Positions 16,679 through 25,846 of a stretch of 64,000 nt of DNA are shown here, piece after piece (positions within the stretch are counted from its first letter, which is position 1; each line of letters begins with the position of its first letter). Location of the stretch: assembly GCA_902826455.1 (NCBI GenBank), contig CADEEV010000001.1, positions 184,955 through 248,954 on the forward strand. Direction: 5' to 3'. The notes beneath the pieces were generated by a model. It was not told the origin of the DNA. It did not search any database and saw only the letters and a program-made list of their open reading frames with translations. Source of the DNA: an uncultured Acidobacteriota bacterium (GTDB lineage Bacteria; Acidobacteriota; Vicinamibacteria; Fen-336). A program made the position numbers and the translations under genes.

Positions 16679-18862
16679 ATGCGGCCCACCAAGCCCGTTC
16701 TGCTCGTCGTTGCCGGTTTGCTTGCGGTCGCCGGTGCTGTGACGTTCCTGCGACGGCCGGCGGCGGCGCCGAAGTCCGGCCTTCGACCCCACATCCTGCT
16801 CGTCACCCTCGACACCGTTCGCGCCGATCACATCGGCTGCTACGGCGCCCGCGGGGCGTCCACGCCCACGCTCGACGGCCTGGCCGCGCGCGGCGTGCGC
16901 TTCGCGACGGCCGTGGCCCACGCTCCGCTGACCGCGCCGTCGCATGCGTCCATCCTCACGAGCCGCACCCCGTTGGGCCACGGGGTACGCGACAACGGCG
17001 CCTATGTCCTGCCGGAAGGCGTGCCCACCGTCGCCGAGGACCTCAAGCGCGCCGGGTACAGGACCGCGGCGTTCGTCTCTGGCTTTCCCCTGACGCGCCG
17101 CTTCGGCCTCGACCGGGGCTTCGACACGTACGACGACCACCTGCCGCGGGGCACGGATCCGCGGCGCACCGCCTACGTCGAACGCAGTGCCGACCGCACG
17201 ACGGACGCGGCGCTGCAGTGGCTCGACTCCACGCCGGCCGGTTCGGACCCGCTCTTCCTCTGGGTCCACTACTTCGACGCCCATGCGCCCTACGAGCCGC
17301 CGGCCGAGTTCCTGTCGCGGGTCGGCTCGGCCTACGCCGGAGAGATCTCCTTCGTCGATGCGCAGCTCGCGCGGCTGCTGGCTCGCATCGAGGGCCGCGG
17401 GCCGACGCTCGTCCTGGTCACGGCGGACCATGGCGAGAGCCTCGGCGAGCACGGCGAGGACACCCACGGCATCTTCCTGTACGACTCGACGCTGCGCGTC
17501 CCGTTCGTCGTGGCGGGCCCCGGAGTGCCGTCGGGACAAGTCGCGACGACCGTGGCGCGCGGCATCGACGTGGCCCCGACGCTTCTCGACTACGCGGGCC
17601 TCGAAGCGAAGGGCGCCGAGGGCCGCTCGCTGCGCACCGCGGCCGCGGGCCAGCGCCTGGACGACGCTCCGACCTATTCCGAGTCGCTGCACTCGCAGCT
17701 CCAGTACGGCTGGGCGCCCCTGCATGCCTGGCGCACGGCCCGCTACAAGTTCATCGAGGCGCCGCGCGCCGAGCTCTACGACCTCCAGGACGACCCGCAG
17801 GAGGCGAAGGACCGGGGCCGGGAGGATGCCGCCAAGCTCGAGACGCTGCGCGGCCAGCTCCAGAAGGTGATGGCCACGACGACGCCCATCGCCACCCAGG
17901 CGATCGACGCCGAGACCGCGGCGCGCCTCGACGCGCTCGGCTACCTGGGCGGCGGCGGCGGTGCCGTGGCGCCCGTGCTCACCGGCCGCGACCCGAAGGA
18001 CGGCATCGGTCTCGTCACGCGCCTCGGCCGCAACGGCATGTCCGTGGCGCGGACCGACCCGCAGAAGGCCATCAAGGAGCTGACGACGTTGCTCGCCGAG
18101 GACCCGGGCATGCTCGTGGTCCTGCGCACGCGCGCCGTGGCCTACGAGACCGCCGGCCAGTACGAAGCCGCGGTGCGCGACCTGCGCACCCTCGAGAAGA
18201 AGGGGGCGCTCAGCGCCGAGGACAGCGTCGTGCTGGGCGACAGCCTGCGCCTGGCGGGACGTACCAAGGAGGCTGTCGCAGTCCTCGAGGCCACGGCTCG
18301 CAAGAATCCCCGCTTCGCACAGCCCTGGCTATCCCTCGCCGCCGTGCACGTGGCCGAACGCCGCTTCGACGAGGCGGCCAAGGCCTACACCAGCGTGCTC
18401 GCGATCACCCCCGACCAGACCGAGGCGCTGCGCGGACTCGGCGACCTCGCGATCATCCAGGGCGACAACGCGGAGGCCGGCAAGCGCTACGGGCGCATCC
18501 TCGAGATCGATGCGGCCGACCCGGGCGCGCTCGCGAAGCTGGGCGTCGTGCGCATGCGCGAGGGCCGCGCGGAGGACGCCATCGGGCTGTTCCGCAAGGC
18601 GATCGAGCGCGAGCCGAAGAACGCCGAGACGCTCCTGTACCTCGCGGGGGCGCTGGCGTCCACGGGCCGCGGAAGCGAGGCCCTGCCCTACTTCGACCGC
18701 TCGATCGCGGCGGCACCGACCGCCATGGCCCTGAACGGCCTGGCCTTCACGAAGATGCAGCTGGGCGACGCCGCCGGGGCCGCGGCGGCGTTCCGTCGCT
18801 CGCTGAAGCTGGAGTCCGACCAGCCCGACGTCGTGCAGGCGCTGCGCAGCCTGCCGCGCTGA
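16679..18862 (+). CDS. Sulfatase-like (alkaline-phosphatase superfamily) protein with C-terminal TPR repeats
   Basis: 727 residues. An N-terminal hydrophobic segment (residues 7-24) anchors or exports it. The superfamily domain spans roughly residues 36-400: [19 protein letters not shown] with metal-binding Asp45, nucleophile region [15 protein letters not shown], then [18 protein letters not shown]. Where true sulfatases have Cys/Ser-x-Pro-Ser-Arg, this has T85-A-P-S-H89. It therefore cannot carry formylglycine and may act as a phosphatase, phosphotransferase or an unusual sulfatase. After residue 420 there are about six TPR-like units (for example [20 protein letters not shown] and [20 protein letters not shown]), a scaffold for protein contacts. 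The ATG start has no strong ribosome-binding site. It converges with the VWA gene at TGATCA. Confidence 0.88.
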   Translation: MRPTKPVLLVVAGLLAVAGAVTFLRRPAAAPKSGLRPHILLVTLDTVRADHIGCYGARGASTPTLDGLAARGVRFATAVAHAPLTAPSHASILTSRTPLGHGVRDNGAYVLPEGVPTVAEDLKRAGYRTAAFVSGFPLTRRFGLDRGFDTYDDHLPRGTDPRRTAYVERSADRTTDAALQWLDSTPAGSDPLFLWVHYFDAHAPYEPPAEFLSRVGSAYAGEISFVDAQLARLLARIEGRGPTLVLVTADHGESLGEHGEDTHGIFLYDSTLRVPFVVAGPGVPSGQVATTVARGIDVAPTLLDYAGLEAKGAEGRSLRTAAAGQRLDDAPTYSESLHSQLQYGWAPLHAWRTARYKFIEAPRAELYDLQDDPQEAKDRGREDAAKLETLRGQLQKVMATTTPIATQAIDAETAARLDALGYLGGGGGAVAPVLTGRDPKDGIGLVTRLGRNGMSVARTDPQKAIKELTTLLAEDPGMLVVLRTRAVAYETAGQYEAAVRDLRTLEKKGALSAEDSVVLGDSLRLAGRTKEAVAVLEATARKNPRFAQPWLSLAAVHVAERRFDEAAKAYTSVLAITPDQTEALRGLGDLAIIQGDNAEAGKRYGRILEIDAADPGALAKLGVVRMREGRAEDAIGLFRKAIEREPKNAETLLYLAGALASTGRGSEALPYFDRSIAAAPTAMALNGLAFTKMQLGDAAGAAAAFRRSLKLESDQPDVVQALRSLPR

Positions 18863-20941
18863 TCAAGGTACCGCGGCCACGATCGTGAACGGCTCGCGGA
18901 TCTCGGCCACCTGGCCCGCGGCCAGGTCGGTCACGAGCACGATCATCTCGTAGCGTCCCGGCGGCGCGCCCTCGATGCCGGTGCCGAAAGTGCGGGACAG
19001 GCTGCCGTCCGCCGCCGGCCGCAGCGGCGTCTCGGCCACGGCGGTCAGGAAGCGCCCGTCGCTGCGCCGGATCGAGAAGCCGGCCGTGACGTTGGGCGCG
19101 CCGGTCTTGGGGTCCTTGGCGGCGCCGTAGACCTCGAAGCGGCAGTGCAGCACGCCCCTCGGCGCGAACTCACGGCGGGCCGTCGGCTCCGGGACGCGGG
19201 CCTCGGCGGCGCCTTCGCGCAGGCGATCGCTGAGGATCGGCGTCGAGAGACGCAGGCCCGCGGCGTCGGGCACGTCGAAGTCGTGGGTGAGGCTGCCGAC
19301 GCGCCCGTCGTTCTTGTCGCGCACGATGATGCGGGCCTGGTACGGCCCCGGCACGAGCTCGAGGGTGCGCGGGATCGGGAACCAGTTCTGCTCGTAGCGG
19401 GCGCGGGTCTCGGGCTTCAGGTTCATCTCGAACTGCTGGTCGAAGCGGAAGAACTCGGCGCTGTCGCGGTTCGTGACCACGAGCATCAGCTCGAGGGTGT
19501 CGCGCGCCGCCCCGCCCTCGTTGCGGAAGGCGAAGCCCCGTACGTCGGCCTCGGCCGTGATGGCGACGCTGCGCTTGCCCGCGGCCACGGGACCGAGCAC
19601 GTGGGTCGTGGCGCGCAGCGGCACGTCGGGCAGCTCGAAGGGAGAGTCGAGGGCGCGCTGGATGGCGGCATCGCGCGGCTCGGGCGCTTTCGCGGCCCCG
19701 TCGGGCGCGTAGTAGCCGCGCCGCGCGCCGACGCGCACGCCGGGGCGCGTCACCTTGACCTCGATCTTCCGGAAGCGGCCGTCGGCTCTCGCGTCCGTGG
19801 GCTTGTAGCCGAGCAGGTAATAGCTCGCGGATTCTCGGCCGATCCGCTGCAGACCGCCCAGGAGGTCGTTGTCCCGCACGGTGAAGCCGCCGGTGTCCAT
19901 CGCGAGGCCGTCGCTGCCCTCGCTGTCGTTGCGCGCCTCGGCCAACCCGGCGCCGAGGTCGTTGAACTCCAGGGTGGTGCCGTTGTCGGCCTGCAGTCCC
20001 GAAGACGCCGCCGAGAGGCCGCGGGCGTCGACGAAGTAGAGCGCCACGTTCGCGCGTCGGGCCGCGGTGACGACGCGCCGGAACGCGGCGATGTGGGAAT
20101 CCTGGATGAGGCCGCCGGACACGAGGATCAGCGATTTGCGGCCGCGACCCGCGGCGAGCCCGCCCATGGCCCGCTCGATCACGGAGAGCGTGGCTTCGTT
20201 GTCGAGGGTGGCCTTGGCGTAGACCTGGGCCGCGCGAGCCCGGGTCATGCCGCGTTCGCTCTCGAGGTTGCTGGTGCCGTCGTTGTTCGGATCCCGCGGC
20301 AGCACCGCGTCGCGTCGGATGTAGTTCGTCGCGACCAGGCGCCGCGTGACGCGATCGATCACGATCCAGTCGGTCTCGCGATCGATGCGCATGGCCTCGT
20401 AGTCGCTGATCGCGTCGCGCACCAGATCGCCGGCGCGCCGGCCCTGGAGCTTGTCGAGGATCTGCAGCAGCGCCGTGCGGCCCTCGGGCAGCCGCGCCGT
20501 CCAGGTGGCGCCCGTCTGGGTTCCCGCGAGCGTCACCCGGTCGCCGTCGCCCGTGCTGCCCTCGAGGAACTGCTTCAGGGCCTTGCGGCCGCGGGCGGCC
20601 TCGGCGACGTCGAGATGGCGCTCGTCGAACACGATCACGAAGCTGCGGGCGGCGCGGGCGGCCGCGTCGACGTTGGACGAGGTGCGCGGCTCGCCCAGGG
20701 GCGCCGCGGCCTTCGCAGCGGCCTGCAGGCCCGGCCGATCCACGGCCTCGAACGCCACGATCTCCTGGGCCACGCCGCCCTCGAGGACGGTGAAGTCGGC
20801 GGCGGTCAGGCCCAGGATCGGCTGGCCGTCCTTGTCCTGGACGACCGCGTCCACGGTGACGAGCTCGGTGCCCGCCGGAAACGACGGGGTCTGGGCGAGC
20901 ACCGGCGCCGCCAGCAGGACCGCCGCCAGGGCGATCCTCAA
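18863..20941 (-). CDS. VWFA-related (von Willebrand type A) secreted protein
   Basis: 692 residues with a signal peptide (MRIALAAVLLAAPVLA). A short beta domain typical of this group comes first (VTVDAVVQDKDGQPILGLTAADFTVLEGG). Next is a VWA-like domain with SFVIVFDERHLDV, where the usual MIDAS DxSxS is FDERH and so degenerate. A second VWA landmark is KSLILVSGGL. YYLLGYKPTDARADGRFRKIEVKV and GVRVGARRGYYAPD follow, a hallmark of the VWFA-related family frequent in Acidobacteria. The C-terminal 250 residues are beta-rich. The function of the family is unknown. It starts with TTG overlapping the stop of the upstream GWxTD gene (TTGA), so it is translationally coupled to it. Confidence 0.85.
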   Translation of the reverse strand: MRIALAAVLLAAPVLAQTPSFPAGTELVTVDAVVQDKDGQPILGLTAADFTVLEGGVAQEIVAFEAVDRPGLQAAAKAAAPLGEPRTSSNVDAAARAARSFVIVFDERHLDVAEAARGRKALKQFLEGSTGDGDRVTLAGTQTGATWTARLPEGRTALLQILDKLQGRRAGDLVRDAISDYEAMRIDRETDWIVIDRVTRRLVATNYIRRDAVLPRDPNNDGTSNLESERGMTRARAAQVYAKATLDNEATLSVIERAMGGLAAGRGRKSLILVSGGLIQDSHIAAFRRVVTAARRANVALYFVDARGLSAASSGLQADNGTTLEFNDLGAGLAEARNDSEGSDGLAMDTGGFTVRDNDLLGGLQRIGRESASYYLLGYKPTDARADGRFRKIEVKVTRPGVRVGARRGYYAPDGAAKAPEPRDAAIQRALDSPFELPDVPLRATTHVLGPVAAGKRSVAITAEADVRGFAFRNEGGAARDTLELMLVVTNRDSAEFFRFDQQFEMNLKPETRARYEQNWFPIPRTLELVPGPYQARIIVRDKNDGRVGSLTHDFDVPDAAGLRLSTPILSDRLREGAAEARVPEPTARREFAPRGVLHCRFEVYGAAKDPKTGAPNVTAGFSIRRSDGRFLTAVAETPLRPAADGSLSRTFGTGIEGAPPGRYEMIVLVTDLAAGQVAEIREPFTIVAAVP

Positions 20942-22341
20942 GGCTTCACCTCGAACGCCGCCTCACGGGTCTCCTGCGTGGCCGCCACCGCATCCTTGAC
21001 CTCCAGCCGGACCTGGTACGTTCCGGGACCGTACTCCGTGAGCGGGATCGGGCCGACGGACGCGACCGCCATCGCCGTCTCGAAGACCTCTTCCTGGCCC
21101 TTCGCCACGGGCTTGCCGTCCTTCGAGATCGTGAAGGTGGCGCGCAGCGTCGCGTGGCCGGCGGCGCCATCGATCTTCCCGCCGTAGAGCATGGCGATCA
21201 CGTTGAGGCGATCCGCGCGTGCGAACACGTTGCCGAGGCGCGGTGCGATCGCGGTGGAGCCGAGGGTGAAGGCCGCGTACGGCCCCTGGGGATCGGGTGC
21301 CGCTCCGGAGCCTTCGGGATAGACGAGCAGCGGGCTGACCGAGAGCTGCGGCGCGTCGAAGTCGGGCACGTCGAAGGCCTCGCTGCTGGCGGTCGCCGTT
21401 CCGCCCGCCACGGAGGCCGTCACGCGCAGGGAGTAGCGGCCCGGCTTCACGGGAATGCCGTAGGAGCCGACGAGGGCGCCGTCGCTCTCGAGGCCGACCG
21501 ACAGCGTTCGTTCGGCCGTGCCCGCGACCGCCCCGCTCGCGTCGAGGGCCTCGGTCCTGACCTTGACCGAGCGGGCCGCGCCGCTCGCGTCTGCCGAGGC
21601 GTTCGGCAGCGGGCCGATGCGCACCAGCCCCGCGGCGTAGGCCGTCCCGGGCTTCGCGCGCAGCAGCAGCTTGGGCTCGAGGCGGAGCGGGAACGTGAGC
21701 GCCGCCGGCTCGGTCCAGGGCGTGAGCTTGCCCGCCGGCCCCCGCGCGTAGTTGATCTCGGGCCGTACGATGTTGCGCTTCGCGACGGCGGCGAGCTCCT
21801 CGAGCCCGCGGCCACCCTCGCCGAACCGGCAGTGGTCGTCGAAGGAGAGGCTCAGCTCGCCTCCCACGAACTGCACCGGATCGGTCGGTCGGGATCGGTA
21901 GATCCAGACCTCGGGTCGCCGCGGTCCTTCCCGCGAGTACTGCTGGTTGTCGAACTTCTGCGTCGTCTCGCGGCCTGCCACCTCGTGGGGATCGCCGAGC
22001 AGCGTCAGCACCTGGCCGCAGCCGGTCTCCGAGCCGGGCGTGCCGTCCAGGGAGAAGAGCGTGTCCGCGCGCTTCCAGAGAGCCTCGACGCGCTGCTGGA
22101 ATCCGCCGTCGCCGGCCACCGAGCGCCGTGCCCAGAACTGGCGCTGGAACTCTTCCTTGTCCGCGAGATCCTTGAGGTCCTTCAGGATCTTCTCTTCGTC
22201 CGCGGTGGCGAGAAGGTGGACGCGCCGCGCCCAGTGCTGCGCGTCGGACTTCGTGATCTCGGCCCACAGGGGGCTCACGAAGGCGGGGGTCGCGAGCAGT
22301 GCGACGAGGCCGAGGGGCAGAACGCCGGTTGGAATCTTCAT
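20938..22341 (-). CDS. GWxTD-domain secreted protein
   Basis: 467 residues with signal peptide MKIPTGVLPLGLVALLATPA. The region LLATADEEKILKDLKDLADKEEFQRQFWARRSV and the following GFQQRVEALWKRAD fit the GWxTD-domain pattern (helical, with an 'F.A.RD'-type turn). The segment GCGQVLTLLGDPHEVAGRE followed by RRPEVWIYRS is the conserved 'GD.RG..ylllGpP' part. The remainder is beta-rich. The family's biochemical role is not known; it commonly occurs beside VWFA-related genes, as here. ATG 22341 follows GGAGAACGT. The stop codon overlaps the TTG start of the VWFA gene, making a two-gene operon. Confidence 0.8.
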   Translation of the reverse strand: MKIPTGVLPLGLVALLATPAFVSPLWAEITKSDAQHWARRVHLLATADEEKILKDLKDLADKEEFQRQFWARRSVAGDGGFQQRVEALWKRADTLFSLDGTPGSETGCGQVLTLLGDPHEVAGRETTQKFDNQQYSREGPRRPEVWIYRSRPTDPVQFVGGELSLSFDDHCRFGEGGRGLEELAAVAKRNIVRPEINYARGPAGKLTPWTEPAALTFPLRLEPKLLLRAKPGTAYAAGLVRIGPLPNASADASGAARSVKVRTEALDASGAVAGTAERTLSVGLESDGALVGSYGIPVKPGRYSLRVTASVAGGTATASSEAFDVPDFDAPQLSVSPLLVYPEGSGAAPDPQGPYAAFTLGSTAIAPRLGNVFARADRLNVIAMLYGGKIDGAAGHATLRATFTISKDGKPVAKGQEEVFETAMAVASVGPIPLTEYGPGTYQVRLEVKDAVAATQETREAAFEVKP

Positions 22342-22367
22342 ACGTTCTCCGAGCTTAACCCAGGCCC

Positions 22368-22395
22368 TTTCGTTTGGCATTGCTTCCTTGCTTTT
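22368..22395. promoter_or_regulatory. Possible degenerate DeoR-type 10-bp array between divergent genes
   Basis: In the 85-base gap between the GWxTD gene and the beta-helix/deacetylase gene lie TTTCGTTT (22368), CATTGCTT (22378) and TTGCTTTT (22388), spaced exactly 10 bases. They resemble the TTGCGTTT/TTTCGTTA blocks at 8636-8673 but are less regular, and I see no good -35/-10 pair. The gap is otherwise T-rich with nothing recognisable. Confidence 0.35.
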
Positions 22396-22426
22396 GGCTG
22401 TCATCGCCTCTATCGTCGCGGCCAGC

Positions 22427-24976
22427 ATGCTGAAGAGCGCACTCCTTTCTCTTCTGGGGCTGGCGGCGCTCGCTTCCCCGGCCCCCTCTCCCGCGTTCCA
22501 CCGCACGCTCGATTCCGACGCCTGGGTACGCGCGTCGTTCGTGGTCCAGACAGCCTACGCGCGCGTGCTGGTCGTCAGCGCGACGGGCGCGGCGCCGAAG
22601 ACGGTGCGGTTGGCGCCCCTCGACCTCAACGCGCGCGCCGCCGGAGCCTTGCAAGCGCTGCCCGTGTCCCAGGTCTTCACCACCCTGCAGGCGGCCGTCG
22701 ATGCGGCTCGCGGCGGAGACCTCGTCGCGGTGCTGCCGGGGCGCTATGCCGGTTTCGTGATGGGTCCCAAGGACGACGCCGGCGACGGCCGCTACGTCCA
22801 CGTGAAGGCCCTGGGCCGGCCCGGGGACGTGACGATCGATCGGCCCGGCCCCGACCCCGACTGGATGGTCCTCTTCAAGACGGCCCACCACGCCGTCCTC
22901 GAGGGGTTCAACCTCGAAGGTCATACCGGCCCCGGCCTGCCTCTCGCCGGTCCGCGCGCCGGGATCATGCTCGACGGCGACTTCGGCCGCAGCGGCCTGC
23001 AGACCCACCACGTCGCGATCGTGGGCAACTTCTCCCACAACCACCGCAAGTGGGGGCTCCACAGCACCGACACCCACACGGTCCTGATCCAGGACAACCT
23101 GTTCGCGTTCTCGGCGCAGGAACACGGCGCCTACGCCTCGGACGGCTCGGACGACTACGTGATCCGGCGCAACGTCTTCTTCGGCAACAACGCGGGCGGC
23201 CTGCAGTGCAACATCGACACCGTGTCGTCGTTCCACGAGGTGCTGAAGAACGACGCGTTCCGCGACTACCCGGCCGAGCGGCCGAGCCGCGCCTGGGCCC
23301 TCGGCCTCGTGCGGCGGGCGACCGCCCTCTTCGGCGCCGACAACTTTCCCGACGGCAGGGGCACCGGCTTCATCATCGAAGACAACGTGATGAACGGGAA
23401 CGGCAAGGCGGGCGGCGGGTCGCTGAACCTGGCCGGCCTCCAGGACTCGCTGATCCAGAACAACCTGATCTACGGGAACGTCAACCACGGCATCGCGGAG
23501 TGGAACGACGCGAACCCGTACGACGAAGCGCTCGTGGAGCCGGGGCCGCAAGCGGCCTCGGAGGTCGAGGGCCCGGACGACCTTCCGCTCTGGGGCTGCC
23601 ACTCCAACCGCATCCGCAACAACACCGTGCTGCTCGCGAACAAGGACCGGGCGGCCTTGCAGTTCCGCAACGGGAGCTGGGGCAACCGGGTGCGCAACAA
23701 CGTCCTCGTCAACGACGGCGGCCCGGCGCTGCAGGTCTACAACACGAGCGTCTACCGGCTCGATTCCACGGCGAACGTCGTGGGCCGGCTCGACGACACC
23801 GGCATGAGCGCCGACGTGAAGACGCTCGCGACGCGCCTCGACGCGGTCCCGGGGTCGCTACTCGACGAGACGCGCGCGAGCCTCGGCGCAGAGTTCGTCC
23901 GCGACGGCGACCAGCCGTGGGTGCTCGTCGAAGGGACCTGGTGGAGGCTCAATCCGGAGCGACCCGACTTCCGTCCCCGGCCGGGCTCGCGTCTCGCGGG
24001 CTGGGGCGACGCGTCGGACCTGCCGGCGCGCGACCTCTCCGGCACGGCGCGCGTGTTGCCGGACGCCGGCGCGTTCGCGGCTTCCGCTCCGGCACCCGCT
24101 CCGAAGACGAGCCGGACGCTCGCCGAACGCCTGGGCTATGCCCGCGACGCGAAGCTCGTGATCGTCCACGGCGACGACATGGGCGAATGGCACGCCGTGA
24201 ACACCGCCTCGATCCGGGCCCTGGAGTCCGGCGCCATCAACTCCGGCGTGCTGATGGTGCCCTGCCCGTGGTTTCCCGAGATGGCGGCCTGGGCCAGGGC
24301 GCATCCCGAGGCGGATCTCGGCCTGCACATCACGATGACGAGCGAGCGGACGGCCTATCGCTGGGGGCCCGTGGCTTCGCGCCACCAGGTCCCATCGCTC
24401 CTCGACCCCCAGGGCTATCTCCGCCTGATCCAGTTCGAGGCGGCCCGCGAGATCGACGCGCGCGAAGCCGAAGTGGAGATCCGCGCGCAGGTCGAGCGCG
24501 CGCTGGCGTTCGGGCTGAGGCCGACTCATCTGGATTCGCACCAGGCGGTCCTCTACCAGCGGCCGGATCTGTTCGAGGCCCTGGTGCGGGTCTCCCGGGA
24601 CTACCGCATCCCCATCGGCCTCTCCCGCGACCACCTGGTGCAGTTCCCGTTCCTGCAGCAGGCGCTTCCCGCGAACGCGCCGCTCATCGACCACAGCTTC
24701 GACATCACGCCCGACACGCCCCCGGACAAATGGGGCGACTGGTACGAGGCGCGCATCCGGGCCATCGGCCCGGGCGTCACCGCGATCGTGTTCCACCTGG
24801 GAATCGCCGACGCCGAGCTCCGCGCGGGAACGGCCGAGCGGCCGACGTGGGGAGCGGAGTGGCGGCAGCGTGACTTCGACTTCTTCACGAGCGAGCGCTT
24901 CAAGCGCCTTCTCGCCGAGAATGGCCTCGAGCTCGTGACGTGGCGGCAGGTCGCCGCGGCAGCCCAGGAGGAGTGA
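22427..24976 (+). CDS. Fusion of right-handed parallel beta-helix protein and ChbG/YdjC-family deacetylase
   Basis: 849 residues in one continuous frame. A leader (MLKSALLSLLGLAALASP) suggests export. Residues about 70-500 form a parallel beta-helix: VFTTLQAAVDAARGGDLVAVLPGRY, then repeated turns such as HHVAIVGNFSHNHRKWG, DYVIRRNVFFGNNAGG and DSLIQNNLIYGNVNHG. This fold is typical of polysaccharide lyases and right-handed glycoside hydrolases. Residues about 570-845 form a ChbG/YdjC-like domain with HGDDMG (His581, Asp583, Asp584), LGLHITM (His634) and LDSHQ (His705), the metal-site pattern of carbohydrate deacetylases such as chitooligosaccharide deacetylase. The pairing suggests binding or cleavage of an acetylated glycan together with its deacetylation; the substrate is unknown. 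AGGAGGAG overlaps its end and serves the esterase. Confidence 0.85.
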   Translation: MLKSALLSLLGLAALASPAPSPAFHRTLDSDAWVRASFVVQTAYARVLVVSATGAAPKTVRLAPLDLNARAAGALQALPVSQVFTTLQAAVDAARGGDLVAVLPGRYAGFVMGPKDDAGDGRYVHVKALGRPGDVTIDRPGPDPDWMVLFKTAHHAVLEGFNLEGHTGPGLPLAGPRAGIMLDGDFGRSGLQTHHVAIVGNFSHNHRKWGLHSTDTHTVLIQDNLFAFSAQEHGAYASDGSDDYVIRRNVFFGNNAGGLQCNIDTVSSFHEVLKNDAFRDYPAERPSRAWALGLVRRATALFGADNFPDGRGTGFIIEDNVMNGNGKAGGGSLNLAGLQDSLIQNNLIYGNVNHGIAEWNDANPYDEALVEPGPQAASEVEGPDDLPLWGCHSNRIRNNTVLLANKDRAALQFRNGSWGNRVRNNVLVNDGGPALQVYNTSVYRLDSTANVVGRLDDTGMSADVKTLATRLDAVPGSLLDETRASLGAEFVRDGDQPWVLVEGTWWRLNPERPDFRPRPGSRLAGWGDASDLPARDLSGTARVLPDAGAFAASAPAPAPKTSRTLAERLGYARDAKLVIVHGDDMGEWHAVNTASIRALESGAINSGVLMVPCPWFPEMAAWARAHPEADLGLHITMTSERTAYRWGPVASRHQVPSLLDPQGYLRLIQFEAAREIDAREAEVEIRAQVERALAFGLRPTHLDSHQAVLYQRPDLFEALVRVSRDYRIPIGLSRDHLVQFPFLQQALPANAPLIDHSFDITPDTPPDKWGDWYEARIRAIGPGVTAIVFHLGIADAELRAGTAERPTWGAEWRQRDFDFFTSERFKRLLAENGLELVTWRQVAAAAQEE

Positions 24977-24978
24977 GC

Positions 24979-25842
24979 ATGCGCGGTCGTGTCCTCGTCG
25001 CACTCGCAGCGGTCGCCCTCGCCGGAACTGTGCCCGCCCACGCGGCGGCCTCCGAACGCGTCGAGACGGTCGCGTTCAAGAGTCCGACCTTCGGCGCCAC
25101 GAAGGCCTACCACGTGATCCTGCCCGTGGAGTACGCGACGTCGCCCTCGACGCGCTATCCCGTGCTGTACCTGCTCCACGGCCTGAGCGACAACGCGGCG
25201 ACCTGGACCGAGCGCACGAACGTCGTGGACTCCGCCGCCGGCCACCGCTTCATCGTGGTGATGCCCGAAGGCGGCGCCGGCTGGTACACGGACAGCGCGA
25301 GCGTCCCGACGGACCGCTACGAGTCGTACCTGTTGGACGAGATCGTCCCGGACGTCCAGAAGCGCTACCGCACGATCGAGGAAGGCTACGCGCGCGGCAT
25401 CGCGGGGCTCTCCATGGGGGGCTACGGCTCGCTGAAAATGGCGCTGAAGCACCCCGACGAGTTCGCCCTGGCGGCGTCGATGAGCGGCTCCGTGAACGCC
25501 GCGCGCTACTCGGACAAGGACGCCGCGGACTGGGAGCTCCACGCGCAGTCGATCGCCCGTACGTTCGGGCCGGCCGACAGCCCCACGCGCGCCGCCAACG
25601 ATCTGTTCGCGCTGGTGAGGGCGCGCGCCCCCGGCCGCCCCACGACGTTCCCCTACATCTACATGGACTGCGGCACCGAGGACGGCCTGGTGACGGCCAA
25701 TCGCAACTTCGCCGCCCTGCTCACGGAGAAGCAGATCGTCCACGAGTTCCACGAGATCCCGGGCATCCACAACTGGGACCTGTGGGAGAAGCGCATCCGC
25801 GTCATCTTCGCCCTGGCCGACGACAAGCTGCCGCGCCGCTAG
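24979..25842 (+). CDS. Secreted esterase D/S-formylglutathione-hydrolase-like esterase
   Basis: 287 residues with signal peptide MRGRVLVALAAVALAGTVPAHA. The alpha/beta-hydrolase fold of the esterase (PF00756) family is clear: YPVLYLLHGLSDNAATW (oxyanion loop), nucleophile elbow GLSMGGYG with Ser145, an acidic residue around YIYMDCGTEDGL, and catalytic His in GIHNWDLW. Family members remove acetyl or feruloyl esters from carbohydrates or hydrolyse small esters. The gene starts 2 bases after the beta-helix/deacetylase stop and uses AGGAGGAG. It is therefore in the same operon and probably removes O-acyl groups from the same glycan, which is inference. Confidence 0.88.
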   Translation: MRGRVLVALAAVALAGTVPAHAAASERVETVAFKSPTFGATKAYHVILPVEYATSPSTRYPVLYLLHGLSDNAATWTERTNVVDSAAGHRFIVVMPEGGAGWYTDSASVPTDRYESYLLDEIVPDVQKRYRTIEEGYARGIAGLSMGGYGSLKMALKHPDEFALAASMSGSVNAARYSDKDAADWELHAQSIARTFGPADSPTRAANDLFALVRARAPGRPTTFPYIYMDCGTEDGLVTANRNFAALLTEKQIVHEFHEIPGIHNWDLWEKRIRVIFALADDKLPRR

Positions 25843-25846
25843 AGCC

